A stretch of 11,018 nucleotides of DNA. Source: Bacillota bacterium. GTDB taxonomy: Bacteria > Bacillota_C > Negativicutes > Sporomusales > Sporomusaceae. The stretch lies in assembly GCA_023441125.1 (NCBI GenBank), contig JAEZQV010000362.1:1-11018 (forward strand), read 5' to 3'. The notes beneath the pieces are model-generated. The model ran no database searches, was not told the origin of the DNA, and saw nothing but the letters and a program-made list of their open reading frames with translations. A program made the position numbers and the translations under genes. Positions 8,574-11,018 of this stretch are shown in pieces (within the stretch, counting starts at the first letter, position 1; every line of letters begins with the position of its first letter).

Positions 8574-8600
8574 ATTTTATGCTCTTGATTAACTTAATGT
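8574..8600 (-). promoter_or_regulatory. Sigma-K-like promoter match for the collagen-like gene
   Basis: Read leftward, AC (8600-8599), a 17-base spacer and CATAAAAT (8581-8574) fit the late mother-cell consensus AC-N16/17-CATAnnnTA except for the final A. It lies 154 bases upstream of the GTG. The motif is short and chance matches are common, but a mother-cell sigma factor would suit a spore-surface protein. Confidence 0.3.
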
Positions 8601-8636
8601 ACCCATCTACCCCCTTCCCCTGGCACAAAATACATA

Positions 8637-8665
8637 TTGACAATTTATTAAGGTACCCGTATTAT
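8637..8665 (+). promoter_or_regulatory. Strong sigma-A promoter of the MarR operon
   Basis: A consensus -35 TTGACA (8637-8642), 17-base spacer and -10 TATTAT (8660-8665) lie about 43 bases before the MarR start codon. Operator-like sequence overlaps both the spacer and the predicted transcription start, so the promoter is positioned for repression. Confidence 0.8.
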
Positions 8666-8683
8666 ATAAGTAAGGTACCTTAA
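8648..8683. promoter_or_regulatory. Paired TAAGGTACC operator-like repeats
   Basis: A full 12-bp palindrome TAAGGTACCTTA is at 8671-8682. A second copy, TTAAGGTACC, is at 8648-8657 within the promoter spacer, matching one full half and the central GGTACC. As a pair, TTAAGGTACC and GGTACCTTAA (8674-8683) also form a wide inverted repeat. The first centre is at about 8654 and the second at about 8676, roughly two helical turns apart. They are likely binding sites for the downstream MarR dimer. Confidence 0.65.
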
Positions 8684-8708
8684 TATTTTAACACAAGGAG
8701 CTATTGAT

Positions 8709-9251
8709 ATGGAAAAAATAGGTTTCAATTTAACTGAAAGATTTATCCTGCTGAGTCGCCTGTTTATGCAAAAGCACCACCAGACGAGAGCAGACCAGCA
8801 CCAGCATGACCCCTTCCGCGGGCAGGGCCGCATTCTGTCTTTGCTTAAAATGCAGCCGCACATGAGTCAAAAACAACTCGCCTATTTACTGGGAATCAGA
8901 CCACAATCGCTGGGAGAATTATTGGCCAAACTGGAACAAAGCGGCTACATCACCCGGACGCCCTCGGCCGAAGACCGGCGTGCCATGGAAATTCAATTAA
9001 CGGCTGAAGGCGCCGCGGCAGCCGCAGCAGATGAACAGCACCGCACGCAGGAACTCGCAGCCGACGAAATGTTCCAGTGCCTGAGCCAGGAAGAACAGGA
9101 AATCTTAGCCGGCTACCTGGACCGGGTTATTGATGGTCTAAAGGCAACCCTTGGCTGTGAACAAATGGATTTTCCTGAGCATAGGCCGCAGCCCCACTGT
9201 CATGGTGACCACCACCGGGGATTCGGCGGCTGGCGAGGAGGCAGAATATGA
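8709..9251 (+). CDS. MarR-family transcriptional regulator with His/Cys-rich tail
   Basis: A 180-residue winged-helix repressor. The HTH and wing region (about 50-105) shows the family pattern MSQKQLAYLLGIRPQSLGEL, then LEQSGYITRTPSAEDRRA with the wing Asp-Arg-Arg, then the AEG turn. Helices at both ends would form the dimer interface. The C-terminal tail is unusual: after Cys150 it holds His158, His163, Cys164, His165, His168 and His169 in a Gly/Trp/Arg-rich segment, suggesting metal or thiol-reactive ligand sensing. AAGGAG lies 8 bases before the ATG. Two operator-like repeats in its own promoter imply autoregulation. Its stop overlaps the methyltransferase start (ATGA), so the two are translated together. 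The inducer is not known. Confidence 0.92.
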   Translation: MEKIGFNLTERFILLSRLFMQKHHQTRADQHQHDPFRGQGRILSLLKMQPHMSQKQLAYLLGIRPQSLGELLAKLEQSGYITRTPSAEDRRAMEIQLTAEGAAAAAADEQHRTQELAADEMFQCLSQEEQEILAGYLDRVIDGLKATLGCEQMDFPEHRPQPHCHGDHHRGFGGWRGGRI

Positions 9252-9892
9252 AGTACGATCCTCAGGCGATGCAGAACTATACTTCAGTGCAGGAAGGGTT
9301 TACAGAACACTATAAGGCAGCCCCGCCCTGGGATATCGGCAAACCGCAGGCGCCTTTTCTGACGGTTGCCGATCAGATTAAGGGCCCCGTACTCGACGTT
9401 GGCTGCGGCACGGGCAGCACGGCAATATTCTTTGCCGCCAAGGGTCATGCTGTCACCGGCATTGATTTTGTGGAAAAGGCGATTGAGCGCGCCCGTTCCA
9501 AAGCTACCGAACAAGGCTTGGCCGTAAACTTTCTGGTCAAAGATGCTATGACGTTAAGCAGTTGGCCTGCGCGTTTCGCCAGCGTAATTGACAGCGGTTT
9601 GTTCCACGTCTACGCCGGCCAGGACCAGAAACAGGCCCAACAACTTTATGTTCAGGGATTGGCTCATGTGCTGAACCCGGGCGGACGGCTGTTTTTGCTG
9701 AGCTTTACGGAGGAAGCGCCCGAAGGCGGCGTCTCGCAGCAGGAGTTGATGGACATCTTTGCGGATGGCTGGGAGATCGAATCTGTGCAGCAGGTCACCG
9801 GGGAAATCAACCCGGCCTTCCTGGCTGAGCACCCTGAGGCATTTTCGGCTGCAGGCCCCAAGATGTGGTTCGCGATTATCCGCCGAATGTAA
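9248..9892 (+). CDS. Class I SAM-dependent methyltransferase, TehB/TPMT-like
   Basis: A 214-residue cytoplasmic methyltransferase. The N-terminal PPWDIGKPQ block (26-34) is the one seen in TehB/thiopurine-methyltransferase-like and related small-molecule methyltransferases. Motif I is VLDVGCGTGS (48-57), the SAM-binding loop. GIDFVEKAIERA follows, with the acidic residue that binds the ribose. NPGGRLFLLSF is the beta5 region. The length is normal for a single Rossmann-like domain. The ATG overlaps the MarR stop by 4 bases, and GAGGAGG lies about 6 bases upstream inside the MarR gene. Related enzymes methylate thiols, halides, or selenium and tellurium oxyanion products, so detoxification of a metalloid or thiol compound is a reasonable guess. 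The substrate cannot be assigned from the sequence. Confidence 0.9.
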   Translation: MKYDPQAMQNYTSVQEGFTEHYKAAPPWDIGKPQAPFLTVADQIKGPVLDVGCGTGSTAIFFAAKGHAVTGIDFVEKAIERARSKATEQGLAVNFLVKDAMTLSSWPARFASVIDSGLFHVYAGQDQKQAQQLYVQGLAHVLNPGGRLFLLSFTEEAPEGGVSQQELMDIFADGWEIESVQQVTGEINPAFLAEHPEAFSAAGPKMWFAIIRRM

Positions 9893-10013
9893 AGCCGCAG
9901 GGCAGGTGAAATGAGGCGATATAAAACCCGGGGACAGGGATAATGTTTTGCATTAGGGTCTCCAGGATGTTTCCAGTCATTTTCACAGTTTACGGTCTAT
10001 GGGTATAAGGAAA

Positions 10014-10042
10014 GGACTGACGTGCCTGCTACACGTCAGTCC
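10014..10042 (+). other. Perfect 11-bp hairpin in the 9893-10248 gap
   Basis: GGACTGACGTG (10014-10024) and CACGTCAGTCC (10032-10042) pair perfectly over a 7-base loop. No T-run follows on the plus strand. It could attenuate read-through from the methyltransferase, or regulate a 37-codon frame (10022-10135) whose GTG is in the left arm. The rest of the 356-base gap holds a candidate -10 element and a second hairpin, and no convincing gene. Confidence 0.45.
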
Positions 10043-10139
10043 GGCAGATCTAACCACAACCTGTTTTTCAAGAAGCTTCTCGATTCTGGTCTGCAGGCGC
10101 ACATTTTGGACAGACAATTTATTTACGCGTGTTAAATAG

Positions 10140-10172
10140 TTTACAGCTTCGATAACGCCAGCAACATATAAT
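10140..10172 (+). promoter_or_regulatory. Weak promoter candidate for the flavoprotein gene
   Basis: A consensus -10 TATAAT is at 10167-10172. The best -35-like hexamer, TTTACA at 10140-10145, is 21 bases away, which is too far for a typical sigma-A site, so an activator or another start may be needed. It would give a leader of about 70 bases. Confidence 0.3.
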
Positions 10173-10183
10173 TAAACTGTCTC

Positions 10184-10219
10184 CTGCCGGCCCGCGAGAA
10201 TTTTTCCAGCGTCCGGCAG
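10184..10219 (+). other. Inverted repeat in the flavoprotein leader
   Basis: CTGCCGG (10184-10190) pairs with CCGGCAG (10213-10219), enclosing 22 bases. It sits 15 bases before the AAGGAG site. It may be a leader hairpin or a protein-binding dyad. Confidence 0.3.
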
Positions 10220-10248
10220 CCAAATAAGCCAATGAAGGAGTGGTATAA

Positions 10249-10875
10249 TTGTACGTTCTGGGCATAAACGGCTCGAACAACCCTAACGGCACACTGGATC
10301 AAATGCTGGCTACTTTTATGGATACTGTGAATTGTGACTCCAAGGAAACGCTGCTTTTACGCGACTTGAGCCTCAAGCCCTGCCGCGGCTGCTTACACTG
10401 TGTCCAAGATAATCGCTGTATTCTGCCGGATGACTGGAATGGGTTGCAGGACAAGCTGAGTGAGGCGGAAGTGCTGGTTATAGCGGCCCCGACTTATTTT
10501 TCGGACGCGCTTGGCGTCAATGCGCTTACGCATCTTTTTCTGGAGCGATGGTTCGCCTTAAGGCATGTAGGCCTGAAATTAAAGTTAAAAAAGGTTGTTG
10601 TTCTTTTGGCAAGCGCCTCCGGCATGACGGACCATGCCGCGGCAGGCTTAAAGAAATTCTTCGAAGTATATTACATGATACCGGAGACTGAATTTATTAT
10701 TGCGCAAGGCACGATGCCCTGCATGGTTTGCGGGGAAGGTGAAACCTGCCCAACCAGCGGCTTCGTAGTGTTTTTTGGCGGCGCGACTAAAATTACGCCC
10801 GACTTACTGCCCTCGCTGGCCAAACAGCCGGCCATCGTCAGCCGGCTCAGGGAAGCGGCCTTGGCTATAAAGTAA
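10249..10875 (+). CDS. Flavodoxin-fold NAD(P)H/FMN reductase, iron-sulfur flavoprotein-like
   Basis: A 208-residue cytoplasmic redox protein. The FMN phosphate loop is GINGSNNPNGT (5-15). The cysteine set C45-X2-C48-X2-C51-X5-C57 matches the compact 4Fe-4S motif of archaeal and bacterial iron-sulfur flavoproteins (Isf). AAPTYFSDALGVNALTHLFLERW (about 83-105) is the second FMN-binding region of the family. A further cluster, C158-X2-C161-X5-C167, lies near the C-terminus and could bind metal or another cluster. The expected role is electron transfer to quinones, peroxide or other small acceptors through FMN. It starts with TTG, supported by AAGGAG 8 bases upstream. It follows the MarR/methyltransferase pair in the same direction after 356 bases and ends before a strong terminator, so it may be a separate unit. 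Confidence 0.88.
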   Translation: MYVLGINGSNNPNGTLDQMLATFMDTVNCDSKETLLLRDLSLKPCRGCLHCVQDNRCILPDDWNGLQDKLSEAEVLVIAAPTYFSDALGVNALTHLFLERWFALRHVGLKLKLKKVVVLLASASGMTDHAAAGLKKFFEVYYMIPETEFIIAQGTMPCMVCGEGETCPTSGFVVFFGGATKITPDLLPSLAKQPAIVSRLREAALAIK

Positions 10876-10921
10876 AAAGTCCCGCAGAAATGGGGCTGTC
10901 GCGCTAAGGCGGCCCTAAAAA

Positions 10922-10965
10922 AACAAAAAATGGCTTCCGGCTAGTGCCGGTTGCCATTTTTTGTT
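10922..10965 (+). terminator. Strong intrinsic terminator after the flavoprotein gene
   Basis: A 13-bp perfect outer stem (10922-10934 with 10953-10965), a TT/TT internal mismatch, then CCGGC/GCCGG closes a TAGT loop. The right arm contains T6. The A6 in the left arm lets it work in both directions. A weaker GGGC/GCCC stem (10893-10915) precedes it. Confidence 0.88.
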
Positions 10966-11018
10966 GTAAAATCAAGTTTGTGAAGACAAAGAAATTACAA
11001 CCAGATTATACAACAAAC

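Noticed and set aside
10893..10965. Possible insertion-sequence end near the right edge
   Set aside because: The inverted repeats are local hairpins with an A/T tract typical of a terminator. No transposase or target duplication is visible.

Overview
The window looks like chromosomal DNA from an endospore-forming Firmicute. A Negativicute of the Sporomusa/Pelosinus type would fit, but this is inferred from gene style: strong AAGGAG-type ribosome binding sites, GTG and TTG starts, roughly balanced base composition, a SpoIIE/STAS signalling pair and a BclA-like collagen protein. No rRNA, tRNA, CRISPR array, integrase or complete insertion sequence was found.

Left part (1-3100). A phosphoglucomutase/phosphomannomutase gene runs leftward off the window edge. 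It is divergent from a compact RNB-family exoribonuclease (1561-3033) that ends at an intrinsic terminator. The leader between them can form mutually exclusive hairpins.

Signalling block (3107-6152, minus strand). A sigma-A-type promoter drives an 882-residue membrane sensor: Cache-like extracellular domain, signalling coiled coil made of four exact 14-residue repeats, PAS, SpoIIE/PP2C phosphatase and RsbW-type ATPase. The sensor gene overlaps a STAS anti-anti-sigma gene. This is a partner-switching module with phosphatase and kinase-like domains on one chain, and no sigma factor gene is nearby. The first glycine-box Asp of the kinase-like domain is Ser, so kinase activity is uncertain.

Middle part (6196-7112). 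A very long, nearly perfect hairpin terminator follows a small double-CDGSH iron-sulfur protein gene on the minus strand. The next intergenic stretch has a 12-bp palindrome and a short reading frame resembling the start of a lost GNAT acetyltransferase. A tail-anchored zinc-ribbon protein gene follows.

Spore-surface-like gene (7125-8420, minus). It encodes an N-terminal TNF/BclA-like jelly-roll domain, 18 Gly-X-Thr-rich collagen triplets and a C-terminal right-handed beta-helix. A sigma-K-like promoter match lies upstream.

Right part (8637-10965, plus). A strong promoter carrying two copies of a TAAGGTACC operator-like motif precedes a MarR regulator with a His/Cys-rich tail. This regulator is translationally coupled to a SAM-dependent methyltransferase of the TehB/TPMT-like type. 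After a 356-bp gap with hairpins comes an iron-sulfur-flavoprotein-like reductase, then a strong terminator. The set suggests an autoregulated response to a reactive or metal/metalloid compound, but the substrate cannot be read from the sequence.
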